DNA from: CAWKGV01 sp963849305
GTDB taxonomy: Bacteria; Pseudomonadota; Alphaproteobacteria; Acetobacterales; Acetobacteraceae
DNA length: 64,000 nt
NCBI GenBank assembly: GCA_963849305.1
Contig: CAWKGV010000006.1
Span: forward strand, 186,001 to 250,000
Direction: 5' to 3'
The translations under genes and the position numbers were made by a program. The notes beneath the pieces were generated by a model. It saw only the letters and a list, made by a program, of their open reading frames with translations. It searched no databases and was not told where the DNA came from. Positions 36,899-44,915 of this stretch are shown one piece after another. Within the stretch, counting starts at the first letter, position 1, and each line of letters opens with the position of its first letter.

Positions 36899-37640
36899 TG
36901 CCCGCCGCGCCGATGTTGTGCCCGGAGAGCATGAGCGTGACCCGGATGGCCCACGGCAGCACGCTGCCCAGCCCCTCCCGGAACGGATCAAAAACGATTC
37001 CGAACTCGCCCAGCAGCGCCGGCAGCACGAATACGACCAGCAGCACGAGCACGATGCCGGCGCGCTCCAGCCGTGCCCAGACGCGCGCCATCCCGAGCGG
37101 CAGCAGCCCGACTACGATGCGCCCGCCGTCCAGCGGCGGGATCGGAATCAGGTTGAACAGGCCAAGGATGAGGTTGTAGGTGATGAACGACACCAGGAAC
37201 GTGGCGAGCAGCGGATGCATCCCGAACACCTGGTCGAGGTAGGCGCCGATACCCGGCATCACCATTACGGGCCGAGGTAGGAACAAGGCGGCGAGCCAAG
37301 CAAGGACGAAATTCGTCGCCGGCCCGGCGGCGGCAACCGCCATCATGCCTCGGCGGGGATCGCGGAACCGCCAGGCCGACACCGGCACCGGCTTCGCCCA
37401 GCCAAACATGAAAACGACCCGACCGATGGTGAGTAATTGGCCGATCAGCAGCGCGCCGGGCAGCAGGATCGTGCCCACCCGATCGACATGCCGCAGCGGG
37501 TTGAGCGACAGCCGCCCCGCGACGCGCGCGGTGTCATCCCCGAGCGCCAGCGCCGCGTAGCCGTGCGAGGCCTCGTGCAAGGTGATCGCGAGAATGGCGG
37601 CGATCGCCGCCAGGGCAATGCCCAGGATTGACTCGGTCAT
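36879..37640 (-). CDS. Site-2 protease family (M50) membrane metalloprotease
   Basis: A 253-residue inner-membrane zinc metalloprotease. The HExxH-type motif is HEASH near residue 22 in helix one, and the third metal ligand lies in LFNLIPIPPLDGGRI near 170. Five to six hydrophobic helices. It belongs to the short, PDZ-less Rip/FtsH-like M50 branch often found between nagZ and scpA in alphaproteobacteria. The substrate is unknown. ATG at 37640 shares 4 bases with the nagZ stop. Confidence 0.92.
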   Translation of the reverse strand: MTESILGIALAAIAAILAITLHEASHGYAALALGDDTARVAGRLSLNPLRHVDRVGTILLPGALLIGQLLTIGRVVFMFGWAKPVPVSAWRFRDPRRGMMAVAAAGPATNFVLAWLAALFLPRPVMVMPGIGAYLDQVFGMHPLLATFLVSFITYNLILGLFNLIPIPPLDGGRIVVGLLPLGMARVWARLERAGIVLVLLVVFVLPALLGEFGIVFDPFREGLGSVLPWAIRVTLMLSGHNIGAAGNEHFAL

Positions 37641-38629
37641 CCCAGCAGCCGGTCGCGCTCGGCCGCCAGCGAGTCGGCATTGAGCGCCACCCGGCTGTGG
37701 GCCGCGATGGCGCGCGCCGCGTTCAGCCGCGCGGCGGCGGCTGGCGCGAGGTCCGGGCAATTGGCCAACAAAGTCGCGGTGCGGGCGAAGTCGCCGGCGC
37801 AGTAAAGGGCGATGTCGCAGCCTGCCGCGAGCGCGCGACAGGCCCGCTCGGCGGGTTCGCCCGACAGCGCCTGCATGGCCAAATCGTCGCTCACCAGCAC
37901 TCCTCGGAACCCGATCCTGCCGCGGATAACGCCCCCGATCACGACGGCGGACAGGGTAGCGGGCAGCATCTCGTCCCACCCCGGATACACGATATGCGCC
38001 GTCATGGCCCAGGGCAGGTCGGCATTCAAGGCGAACGGCAGGATATCGTCCTCGACGTCCTCGGCATCGACTCGCGGCAGGGCATGGTGGCTGTCCACCA
38101 TCGCCCGGCCGTGGCCAGGCGCATGCTTGGCGACCGGCAGGATGCCGGCGGCGAGCAGACCTGCCGCCATCGTGCGCCCGAGCCGGGCCACGGCGCGCGG
38201 GTTGGCGCCAAACGCACGATCGCCGATCACGCCATGCGCGCCCGGAACTGCGAGATCGAGCACCGGCGCCGCAACCACATCGAATCCCGCCTCGGCGCAG
38301 TCGAGCCCGATCAATGCGCCGGTGAGCCAGGCCGCGCGCTCTCCCGCCACCGCATCGGCTGCGAATAGTTGGCCTATAACGGCTGCCGGCGGATGCTCCC
38401 GCCAGTGAGGCGGGCTCAGCCTCGCCACACGCCCGCCCTCTTGATCCACCATCAGTACGGCCTCGCGCGGAAGCTCTCGCCGCACGGCGGCGATCAGCGC
38501 GCGAAGCTGCCCCTTGTCTTGCACGTTGCGGCCAAACAGGATCACCCCGGCGGGCGGGTGCGCTCGCAACATCCCCGCCTCCTCGCCCAGCAGCGCCGGC
38601 CCCTGGAGCCCGACTATCGCGGCCTTCAT
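37637..38629 (-). CDS. nagZ: Beta-N-acetylhexosaminidase NagZ
   Basis: A 330-residue glycoside hydrolase family 3 enzyme that removes N-acetylglucosamine from muropeptide fragments during peptidoglycan recycling. The signature KHAPGHGRAMVDSHHALP near 165 carries the catalytic histidine and aspartate, and LVSDDLAMQALSG near 245 carries the nucleophile aspartate. Cytoplasmic; no signal peptide. It lies between a SPOR protein and the M50 protease. Confidence 0.95.
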   Translation of the reverse strand: MKAAIVGLQGPALLGEEAGMLRAHPPAGVILFGRNVQDKGQLRALIAAVRRELPREAVLMVDQEGGRVARLSPPHWREHPPAAVIGQLFAADAVAGERAAWLTGALIGLDCAEAGFDVVAAPVLDLAVPGAHGVIGDRAFGANPRAVARLGRTMAAGLLAAGILPVAKHAPGHGRAMVDSHHALPRVDAEDVEDDILPFALNADLPWAMTAHIVYPGWDEMLPATLSAVVIGGVIRGRIGFRGVLVSDDLAMQALSGEPAERACRALAAGCDIALYCAGDFARTATLLANCPDLAPAAAARLNAARAIAAHSRVALNADSLAAERDRLLG

Positions 38630-38675
38630 GGGCGCGGGTTGCTCAGCCTAGCGGCAACCGACATGTAAGTGCCTG

Positions 38676-39473
38676 CTAGAACCGCGCGACCGAGCAGGCA
38701 CTGCCCTTGGCGCGCACGCGCTCGCAGAAATCCCGCGCCTGGGTCGGATCGGCGAAACCTCCGGCTCGTACGCGCCACCAGGTCCGGCCATCGATCTCGG
38801 CCCGGACGATCGAGGGCGCCCGGCTGCCGAGGATTTTGGGCATCCTCCGTTCAAGAACGTGCCATTCGGCCTCCGCCTCCTCCTTCGTCGGCAAAGCGGC
38901 GAGCTGCACGACAACCGTGTTCGCGCCACCGGCGGGGGCTTGCCCGATGGTCGCGTCCTTGTCTGTCGCCGAAGCCGGAGCTGGGGGTTCCGCTGGGCGG
39001 GTTGGAGGGGCAGCGTCCGTCCCGCGAGAAGCCGCTGTCGGAGCGGTCGCCGGCGAAACGGGGGCGTTCGGCCTGGCCGGGACAGCCGCCGGCGGCTCGG
39101 CAGCGGTCAAGGGCTCAGCCGTGGGTGTGAGCGCCTGCGGGTCGGGCGTCTCGGGCAACGGCGCCAGCTTGCCGGCGCTACCGTTTTCCGCGCTGCCCGA
39201 GAGGATGAAATCGTTTTCCCCGGCGAGCTTCATCCCGCCCGGGTCCGCCGGCTTCACGCGCACCGGCCCCGCCGGCGGAGCGATCACCGGGATGCTGCCC
39301 CCGCCGGCCCCCATTGCCGACCAAGCCCCGATCACCACGAACAACGCGCTGCCAAGCCCTACCGCGATCAGGGCCAGCCTCTTGGTCGCCGGATCGAGCC
39401 CGCGCGAGCGGGCAACCCGGTAGGTCGGCGTTCTGCCGCTCAGTTCGTCCGACAAAGCCCCTCTCACTTCCAA
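38676..39473 (-). CDS. SPOR-domain protein
   Basis: A 265-residue protein with a single transmembrane helix near 30-50 (RLALIAVGLGSALFVVIGAW), a long proline/alanine-rich periplasmic linker, and a C-terminal SPOR domain (VVQLAALPTKEEAEAEWHVL ... ARDFCERVRAKGSACSVARF). SPOR domains bind glycan strands lacking stem peptides at the division site. Possible starts are TTG at 39473 or GTG at 39467. It lies 2 bases after argS and precedes nagZ, the common alphaproteobacterial order. Confidence 0.9.
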   Translation of the reverse strand: MEVRGALSDELSGRTPTYRVARSRGLDPATKRLALIAVGLGSALFVVIGAWSAMGAGGGSIPVIAPPAGPVRVKPADPGGMKLAGENDFILSGSAENGSAGKLAPLPETPDPQALTPTAEPLTAAEPPAAVPARPNAPVSPATAPTAASRGTDAAPPTRPAEPPAPASATDKDATIGQAPAGGANTVVVQLAALPTKEEAEAEWHVLERRMPKILGSRAPSIVRAEIDGRTWWRVRAGGFADPTQARDFCERVRAKGSACSVARF

Positions 39474-39475
39474 GG

Positions 39476-41260
39476 TCAGCGCATTTCCTCGACGGGCGCG
39501 ACACCCATCACGGCGAGGCCGGAGCGGATCACGGTCGCGGTAGCGGCAACGAGCGCGAGCCGGGCCAGGCTTTCGACCGGCCGCTCCGCTTGCAGGAACC
39601 GCAGCGTGGAATCATCCTTGCCTCGGTTCCAGAGCATATGAAAGTCGGCTGCCAAATCATAGAGATAAAACGCAATTCGGTGCGGCTCGCGCGCATCCGC
39701 CGCGGCCTGCACAGTACGCGGCCAGGCGCTCAGTCGCCGGATCACGGCAAGCTCCGGTTCGGCCCCTAGGCTGTCGAGCGAAACATCGGCCAGCGCGGCA
39801 TCGCCGGTCGGCTCCGCGCCGAACATCTCGGCCGCCGCGCGCAGGACGGAGCGGCAGCGGGCGTGCGCGTATTGCACGTAGAACACCGGGTTGTCCCGCG
39901 TCTGCGCCACCACCTGGTCGACATCGAACTCCATCTGCGCGTCCGGCTTGCGCGTCAGCATGGTGAACCGGACGGCGTCCTTGCCGACCTCGTCGATCAG
40001 GTCGCGCAGCGTGACATAGGTACCGGCGCGCTTGGACATCGGCAACGCCTGACCGCCCCGCACGACATGCACGATCTGACACAACACGGCCTCCAGCTCC
40101 GCTTCACCGTGCGAGACCGCCTTCACGGCGGCCTTGAGCCGTGGGACGTAGCCGCCGTGGTCGGCGCCGAGCACGTCGATTAGCAGCTTGAAGCCGCGAG
40201 CTACCTTGTCGGCGTGATAGGCGATGTCGTTGGCGAAGTAGGTGTTCGAGCCATCGGACTTGCGCAGCGGGCGATCAACGTCGTCGCCGAACCGGGTCGC
40301 GCGGAACAGCGTCTGCGGGCGCGGCTCCCAATCTTCCGGCACCTTGCCCTTCGGCGGTTCCAGCACACCCTCATAGACCAGGTCTTCACCGCGCAGCCGC
40401 CCGATCAGGGCGTCCACTGCCCCACTCTCCACCAGCGAACGCTCGGAGCTGAACACGTCCTGGCGCACGCCGAGTAGCGTGAGGTCGTCGCGCATGTCAC
40501 GCATCATCTCGTCGATGGTGAAATCCCGCACCCGGGGCAGCCAGATTTCCGGGGCGGCGATCCCGCCGCTGTCGCTTGCGAGCGCGGGGCCATGCATGGC
40601 CGCGAGTTCCGCGCCGATCGGGATTAGGTACTCGCCGCGGTACTGTAGGCCGCCGGGAACTTCCGCGCCGAACTCCTTCTCGGTAAGTGGGCTGCCGATC
40701 GCCTGGAGGTAGCGCCAGTACGCCGCCCAGGCGAGAGCCGTGACCTGGGCGCCGGAATCGTTTACGTAATACTCCTTCGTGACGACGTAACCCGCCTTCG
40801 CGAGTAGGTTAGCGAGCGCATCGCCGACCACGGCGCCGCGGCAGTGGCCGATATGCATGGGACCGGTAGGGTTGGCGGAAACGAATTCCACATTCACCAC
40901 AAGCCCAGCGCCGGACTTGCAATCCCCATACGCCTCGCCCGCCCGCAGGATAGCAGGTAGGACCGCGCGCAGCGCCTCCGGCTTGAGCCGGATGTTGACG
41001 AAGCCCGGCCCCGCTGAAACGGCCTCGGCGATCTCGGGGTAGCTTCGCAACACGCCCACCAAGCTCAAGGCAAGCTTGGTGGGCGGCTGGCGCGCGATCT
41101 TGGCCGCGACCAGTGCGGCATTGCTCGCTACATCGCCATGCGCTTGCTCGCGCGTGGGCGTGACCTCCACGCGCGCAGCGACGTCGTCCGGCAAGTCGGC
41201 GACGATTTCACGAAGTGCGGACAATACGCGGTCGCGGATTGAGGAGAACAGATCGGTCAT
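39476..41260 (-). CDS. argS: Arginine--tRNA ligase
   Basis: A 594-residue class I aminoacyl-tRNA synthetase. The HIGH motif is in SANPTGPMHIGHCRGAVVGD near 128-147. The KMSKS region is the degenerate PMSKRAGTYVTLRDL near 412. C-terminal anticodon-binding helices end with a DALR-like region (PHRIAFYLYDLAADFHMLWN). The start overlaps the stop of the VapC toxin gene by 4 bases, so the toxin-antitoxin pair lies between dgt and argS. Confidence 0.97.
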   Translation of the reverse strand: MTDLFSSIRDRVLSALREIVADLPDDVAARVEVTPTREQAHGDVASNAALVAAKIARQPPTKLALSLVGVLRSYPEIAEAVSAGPGFVNIRLKPEALRAVLPAILRAGEAYGDCKSGAGLVVNVEFVSANPTGPMHIGHCRGAVVGDALANLLAKAGYVVTKEYYVNDSGAQVTALAWAAYWRYLQAIGSPLTEKEFGAEVPGGLQYRGEYLIPIGAELAAMHGPALASDSGGIAAPEIWLPRVRDFTIDEMMRDMRDDLTLLGVRQDVFSSERSLVESGAVDALIGRLRGEDLVYEGVLEPPKGKVPEDWEPRPQTLFRATRFGDDVDRPLRKSDGSNTYFANDIAYHADKVARGFKLLIDVLGADHGGYVPRLKAAVKAVSHGEAELEAVLCQIVHVVRGGQALPMSKRAGTYVTLRDLIDEVGKDAVRFTMLTRKPDAQMEFDVDQVVAQTRDNPVFYVQYAHARCRSVLRAAAEMFGAEPTGDAALADVSLDSLGAEPELAVIRRLSAWPRTVQAAADAREPHRIAFYLYDLAADFHMLWNRGKDDSTLRFLQAERPVESLARLALVAATATVIRSGLAVMGVAPVEEMR

Positions 41261-41712
41261 GGAAGCTCCAGCGGAAGCGGTTCCTCGAAGGGATCGAGGA
41301 CCGCTATCCCGAGCGGTCCGAAGTGCTTCCTGTTTCGCGTCAACACGATCAGTCCACGGACATCGGCCGTCGCAGCGATTGCGATATCGGCAAGCCCCGG
41401 GTTCACGCCTGTTGCCCGCGCGCTATCAGTCATGATCCCAGCGGAACGCCCGATCGTGATGTCCAACGGCAGAATCCTCTCACCGTACAGGTTCAGGATT
41501 CGCCCAAACCAAACGCGCAAATCGTCGGCCCGGAGAGTGGCTCCGGCACGGCGCAGCTTTTGGATGCCGGCCTCGATCTCGATAACCGAAACCGCAGACA
41601 AGAACAGGCGATCAGTCTGACGCGTGAACCAGGTCGCCATTGCCGGCGAGATAGGTGTTTTGCCCGGTGCGAAGGCGCTGACGATGTTCGTGTCGAGCAG
41701 ATAGCCCGTCAC
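41257..41712 (-). CDS. vapC: VapC-type PIN-domain toxin
   Basis: A 151-residue PIN-domain RNase with the four acidic residues in place: Asp in LLDTNIVSAF near 7, Glu in VIEIEAGI near 45, and Asp residues in LADIAIAATA near 110 and in the C-terminal segment. The GTG start overlaps the antitoxin's stop (41709-41712), so the two form a standard VapBC-type module. Its own stop overlaps the argS start by 4 bases, so argS may be partly co-expressed with it. Confidence 0.92.
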   Translation of the reverse strand: MTGYLLDTNIVSAFAPGKTPISPAMATWFTRQTDRLFLSAVSVIEIEAGIQKLRRAGATLRADDLRVWFGRILNLYGERILPLDITIGRSAGIMTDSARATGVNPGLADIAIAATADVRGLIVLTRNRKHFGPLGIAVLDPFEEPLPLELP

Positions 41713-41951
41713 AAATCAACCTCACGCACCGGCGTTGTGTCCCGCTCGGTCTCCAACTCGTGTGGAATGCCCATGAGCAATGAGGCGAAGGAGGGGTGGT
41801 CACTGGCGTAAATGCGGCGTCCGTCCTCGACGGGGACAACCATCGCGGCTGGCCGGCCATGTTTCGTCACGACAGTGGCCTCACCCTTCTCCGCGGCTTC
41901 CACGATAGCGGAGAAGGTCGCCTTGGCCTCACGGAGATGCAAAGTCTTCAT
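41709..41951 (-). CDS. vapB: Phd/YefM-family antitoxin
   Basis: An 80-residue antitoxin beginning MKTLHLREAKATFSAIVEAAEKGEATVVTKHGRPAAMVVP, the Phd/YefM DNA-binding fold, with a flexible C-terminus that would bind the VapC partner. It is the first gene of the VapBC pair. The upstream 60 bases to dgt probably contain the autoregulated promoter. The Phd family is a common partner of PIN toxins; 'vapB' is used by position and not by family. Confidence 0.85.
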   Translation of the reverse strand: MKTLHLREAKATFSAIVEAAEKGEATVVTKHGRPAAMVVPVEDGRRIYASDHPSFASLLMGIPHELETERDTTPVREVDL

Positions 41952-42010
41952 CGGCGGACCCTCGGTATGTGACTACCTGTGGTCACATTGGCCCAGTTGT
42001 CAAGCGGCCG

Positions 42011-43174
42011 CTATCCCGACACGCCAATATCGGTCAGCCGCCGGTGCTCGTCCATCGCGAACCGGTCAGTCATCCCGGCCACGTAGTCGCCCACCGTGCT
42101 GGCCGCGCGCTGCGTCCCGCCCTCCCCAGCGCGCGCCCGCCAGTCGTCGGGCAGCAGGCTCGGGTCTGCGTGCAGCAGCCGGAACAGTTCCTCGGTCAGC
42201 CGGCGGGCCTTCGTGGTCATCCGGTTAACCCGCCAATGGCGGTACATGCGGGCGAACAGGAATTCCTTGATCGCCTGGTTGGCTTCCGCCATCGCCGGAC
42301 CGAACGTGACCATCCGCCGCTTCGCCCGCCGTACCGCATCGGCATCTTGGGGCGCCAGCTTGGCGAGCCGCCGGCGACTCTCCTCGATCACGTCACTGAT
42401 CAGCGCGTCGATCACGCGGCGGATCGTCTCATGGCGCAGCCGGGGCGGCGGCACGTCCAGGCTCGCGCGCCGGGCGGCGAGGACCGCGTCGCCCACCACC
42501 GGCAGATGCGCGATCTCGTCGGGACCGAAGAGGCGGGCGCGCAGTCCATCATCGAGGTCGTGGCTGTGATAGGCGATGTCATCGGCCAGTGCCGCCGTCT
42601 GCGCCTCCGCGCTCGCGTACGTGCCAAGTTCGAGCCGGTGGCGCTCGTTATACTCCGCGATGTACCCGGGCGGCTTGGTCAACGGCCCGTTGTGCTTGAC
42701 CAGGCCTTCCAGCGTCTCCCAGGTCAGATTGAGCCCGTCGAATCCGGCGTAGCGGCTTTCCAGCAACGTGACCACCCGCAGGCTCTGGGCGTTATGGTCG
42801 AAGCCACCATGCGGCTTCATCGCCAGGTTGAGCGCCTCCTCCCCGGCATGGCCGAACGGCGGATGGCCGAGGTCGTGCGCCAGCGCCAGCGCCTCGGTGA
42901 GATCCTCGTCGAGCCCGAGCGCGCGGGCAATGGAACGCGCGATCTGCGCCACCTCGATCGAGTGGGTCAGCCGAGTGCGGAAGAAATCGCCCTCGTGGTT
43001 GACGAACACCTGGGTCTTGTATTGCAGGCGGCGGAAGGCGGAGCAGTGGATGATCCGGTCGCGATCCCGCTGCCACGGCGAGCGTGTGGACGCCTCCGGC
43101 TCGGGGTGGAGCCGGCCACGGCTCGTCCCGGCGCAGACGGCCCAAGCGGCTGGCTCACGGCGCGGCAGGCTCAT
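42011..43174 (-). CDS. dgt: dGTPase-like HD-domain triphosphohydrolase
   Basis: A 387-residue deoxyguanosinetriphosphate triphosphohydrolase-like protein. The HD metal site is visible in order: FFRTRLTHSIEVAQIARSIA near 70 (first His), LAHDLGHPPFGHAGEEAL near 108 (HD pair) and further His/Asp ligands (DDIAYHSHDLDDG near 200). It lies upstream of the VapBC/argS genes and is divergent from erpA with 67 bases between. dNTP pool control or nucleic-acid-dependent dNTP hydrolysis is the family role. Confidence 0.95.
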   Translation of the reverse strand: MSLPRREPAAWAVCAGTSRGRLHPEPEASTRSPWQRDRDRIIHCSAFRRLQYKTQVFVNHEGDFFRTRLTHSIEVAQIARSIARALGLDEDLTEALALAHDLGHPPFGHAGEEALNLAMKPHGGFDHNAQSLRVVTLLESRYAGFDGLNLTWETLEGLVKHNGPLTKPPGYIAEYNERHRLELGTYASAEAQTAALADDIAYHSHDLDDGLRARLFGPDEIAHLPVVGDAVLAARRASLDVPPPRLRHETIRRVIDALISDVIEESRRRLAKLAPQDADAVRRAKRRMVTFGPAMAEANQAIKEFLFARMYRHWRVNRMTTKARRLTEELFRLLHADPSLLPDDWRARAGEGGTQRAASTVGDYVAGMTDRFAMDEHRRLTDIGVSG

Positions 43175-43241
43175 GGCGGCCGGGCTTACACCGCGCGGCG
43201 CGCCGCTTCAATTCGGCTCCGCCGCGCCTTATCTTGGGCCC

Positions 43242-43580
43242 ATGGACTCGAACCCATCCTTCGCGCTGACCGATCGCGCCGCCGCCCGCATCACCGAGAT
43301 CGTGGCCAGCGAAGGCCGCCCGACCGCCTTGCGTGTGGCCGTTCTGGCGGGCGGTTGCAGCGGCTTCCAATACCGCTTCGAACTGGACGAGGCTCGCCAG
43401 CCCGATGACGTGGTGATCGAGCATGGTGCGGCCCAGGTGGTCCTGGACCCGACCAGCCTCGACCTGCTCGCCGGGGCCGAGCTGGATTACACGGACCAAC
43501 TCATGGGCAGCCACTTCGCGGTGCGGAATCCGAACGCCAAGTCGGCCTGCGGCTGCGGGACGAGTTTTTCGGTGGATTGA
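43242..43580 (+). CDS. erpA: Iron-sulfur cluster insertion protein, ErpA/IscA type
   Basis: A 112-residue A-type carrier with the three cluster-binding cysteines: LAGGCSGFQY near 40 and the C-terminal SACGCGTSF. ATG at 43242 begins MDSNPSFALTDRAAARI. It delivers Fe-S clusters to apo-enzymes. It is divergent from dgt and followed 12 bases later by xthA. ErpA and IscA are hard to tell apart by sequence; the genomic position (dgt-erpA-xthA) is the alphaproteobacterial erpA position. Confidence 0.92.
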   Translation: MDSNPSFALTDRAAARITEIVASEGRPTALRVAVLAGGCSGFQYRFELDEARQPDDVVIEHGAAQVVLDPTSLDLLAGAELDYTDQLMGSHFAVRNPNAKSACGCGTSFSVD

Positions 43581-43592
43581 AGTTCCAGCCTT

Positions 43593-44366
43593 GTGAAGAT
43601 CGCCACTTGGAACGTCAACTCGATCCGTCAGCGCGAACAGCATGTCTGCCGTTGGCTGGAGAAGGCGCAACCCGACATCCTCTTGCTGCAAGAGACCAAG
43701 TGCGAGCAGGCGGCCTTTCCCGCGCTCGCCTTTCACGGGCTCGGCTACACGGCCGAGACGGTCGGGCAGAAGGCATATAACGGCGTTGCCGTCCTCGCGC
43801 GCGTGCCGTTCGCCGTCAGTCATCGGCGCTTGCCCGGTCTGGCAGGTGACGATGCCCAGGCACGATACCTGGAGATCGAAGCGGACGGCATGACCATCGC
43901 GGGCATCTACCTGCCGAACGGCAACTCCGGCGGCGCTGACGGCTTCGCCTACAAACTCGCCTGGTTGGACCGGCTCGCCGAGCGCGCGGCGACGCTGCTG
44001 GAAGCCGATCGGCCGACCGTGATCGCCGGGGATTTCAACGTCTGTCCCGCAGCGGACGACGCCGCGCCGGGAACCCTGCCGCCCACCGACGCGCTGGTGC
44101 GCCCCGAGACCCGCGCGCGCTTCCGCCGTCTGCTCTGGCTCGGGCTCAGCGACGCCGTACGCGAGATCCATCCGCACGGCCCAATGTACACGTTCTGGGA
44201 TTATCAGGCCGGTGCGTGGCAGCGTGACCTGGGGCTGCGCATCGACCACATCCTGCTCTCCCCCACACTTGCCGAGCGTGTGGGATGCGCCGAGCCCGAC
44301 CGCCGCGAGCGCGGCGAGCCGCAGCCGTCCGACCATGTGCCCGTGGTTGTGGAGTTGCTGGCGTGA
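43593..44366 (+). CDS. xthA: Exodeoxyribonuclease III
   Basis: A 257-residue AP endonuclease/3' exonuclease. Catalytic residues visible: N and E in KIATWNVNSIR and LLLQETKCEQ near 7 and 34, D and N in GDFNVCP near 151, and HxD pairs in RIDHILLSP near 222 and PSDHVPV near 248. It is a Mg2+-dependent enzyme of base excision repair. GTG start 12 bases after erpA, so co-transcribed. Confidence 0.96.
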   Translation: MKIATWNVNSIRQREQHVCRWLEKAQPDILLLQETKCEQAAFPALAFHGLGYTAETVGQKAYNGVAVLARVPFAVSHRRLPGLAGDDAQARYLEIEADGMTIAGIYLPNGNSGGADGFAYKLAWLDRLAERAATLLEADRPTVIAGDFNVCPAADDAAPGTLPPTDALVRPETRARFRRLLWLGLSDAVREIHPHGPMYTFWDYQAGAWQRDLGLRIDHILLSPTLAERVGCAEPDRRERGEPQPSDHVPVVVELLA

Positions 44367-44510
44367 TCGGAACGTTTACACCCGTTTACTAGAAACGGAA
44401 GCGCCGGCCGGGTGGTCACGACCGGCGCTACGAAGAGGCTTCCCGTGCACTGCTATGGATGACTTCCGTTCCGATAATCGTGGTCTTGGGATCAAGGTCA
44501 GAAAGTAGCG

Positions 44511-44547
44511 GAAGCGGCCCGGTCGGAACGATCCGGCCGGGCGCTTC
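44511..44547. terminator. Strong hairpin between convergent genes
   Basis: Stem of about 15 base pairs (GAAGCG, CCCGG, CGGA against TCCG, CCGGG, CGCTTC) with one bulge and an ACGA loop. It lies between xthA (+) and the YXWGXW-like gene (-). A weaker GCGCCGG/CCGGCGC hairpin is at 44401-44428. There is no clear U-tract, so efficiency as an intrinsic terminator is uncertain. Confidence 0.5.
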
Positions 44548-44554
44548 CTCGCGG

Positions 44555-44854
44555 CTACTCCCAATGTGCCGGTCGCCATACCCACTGGCCGCGCGCCCGG
44601 CTAAAGTGCCAATGGCCGGGAACATAATGCCCATAGTGCGGTCCTCCCATCACGTAGCGGCCCTGGACCCAGACGTACCGATAGCCGTTCCAATGCCAGT
44701 GGCCCGGTTCCCGGACGTACCCGGGGCCGGGGGGCGGAGGGACCACCTCGTAGCGTGGCGGCGGCACCGGTGGATAGCCCGGCTGCGCCAGCGCCGGTGC
44801 AGCAGTGCCGGCCACCAGACCAAGCAGAAGGGCCGAACCAAGAATCCGTCTCAT
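44555..44854 (-). CDS. Exported YXWGXW-repeat-like protein
   Basis: A 99-residue exported protein. Signal peptide MRRILGSALLLGLVAGTAAP with cleavage after ALA; the mature part is rich in tyrosine, tryptophan, glycine and proline with short repeats (PGHWHWNGYRYVWVQGRYV; YVPGHWHFSRARGQWVWRPAHW) like the YXWGXW-repeat family, often carried by alphaproteobacteria. Function unknown; probably periplasmic. ATG at 44854 begins the signal peptide. It lies 61 bases after the ilvD stop on the same strand. Confidence 0.75.
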   Translation of the reverse strand: MRRILGSALLLGLVAGTAAPALAQPGYPPVPPPRYEVVPPPPGPGYVREPGHWHWNGYRYVWVQGRYVMGGPHYGHYVPGHWHFSRARGQWVWRPAHWE

Positions 44855-44915
44855 CGTGCTTACCCGTGATGATTGATCGTCCAGGAAGTAAGATGCCCGA
44901 CTCGCTCCGGTAGCA

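Noticed and set aside
41969..43408. 479-residue plus-strand reading opposite dgt
   Set aside because: Antisense shadow of a strongly conserved HD-domain protein gene.
44401..44428. GCGCCGG/CCGGCGC hairpin as a separate terminator
   Set aside because: Weak stem with no U-run; the stronger hairpin at 44511-44547 is a better candidate, so it is only mentioned there.
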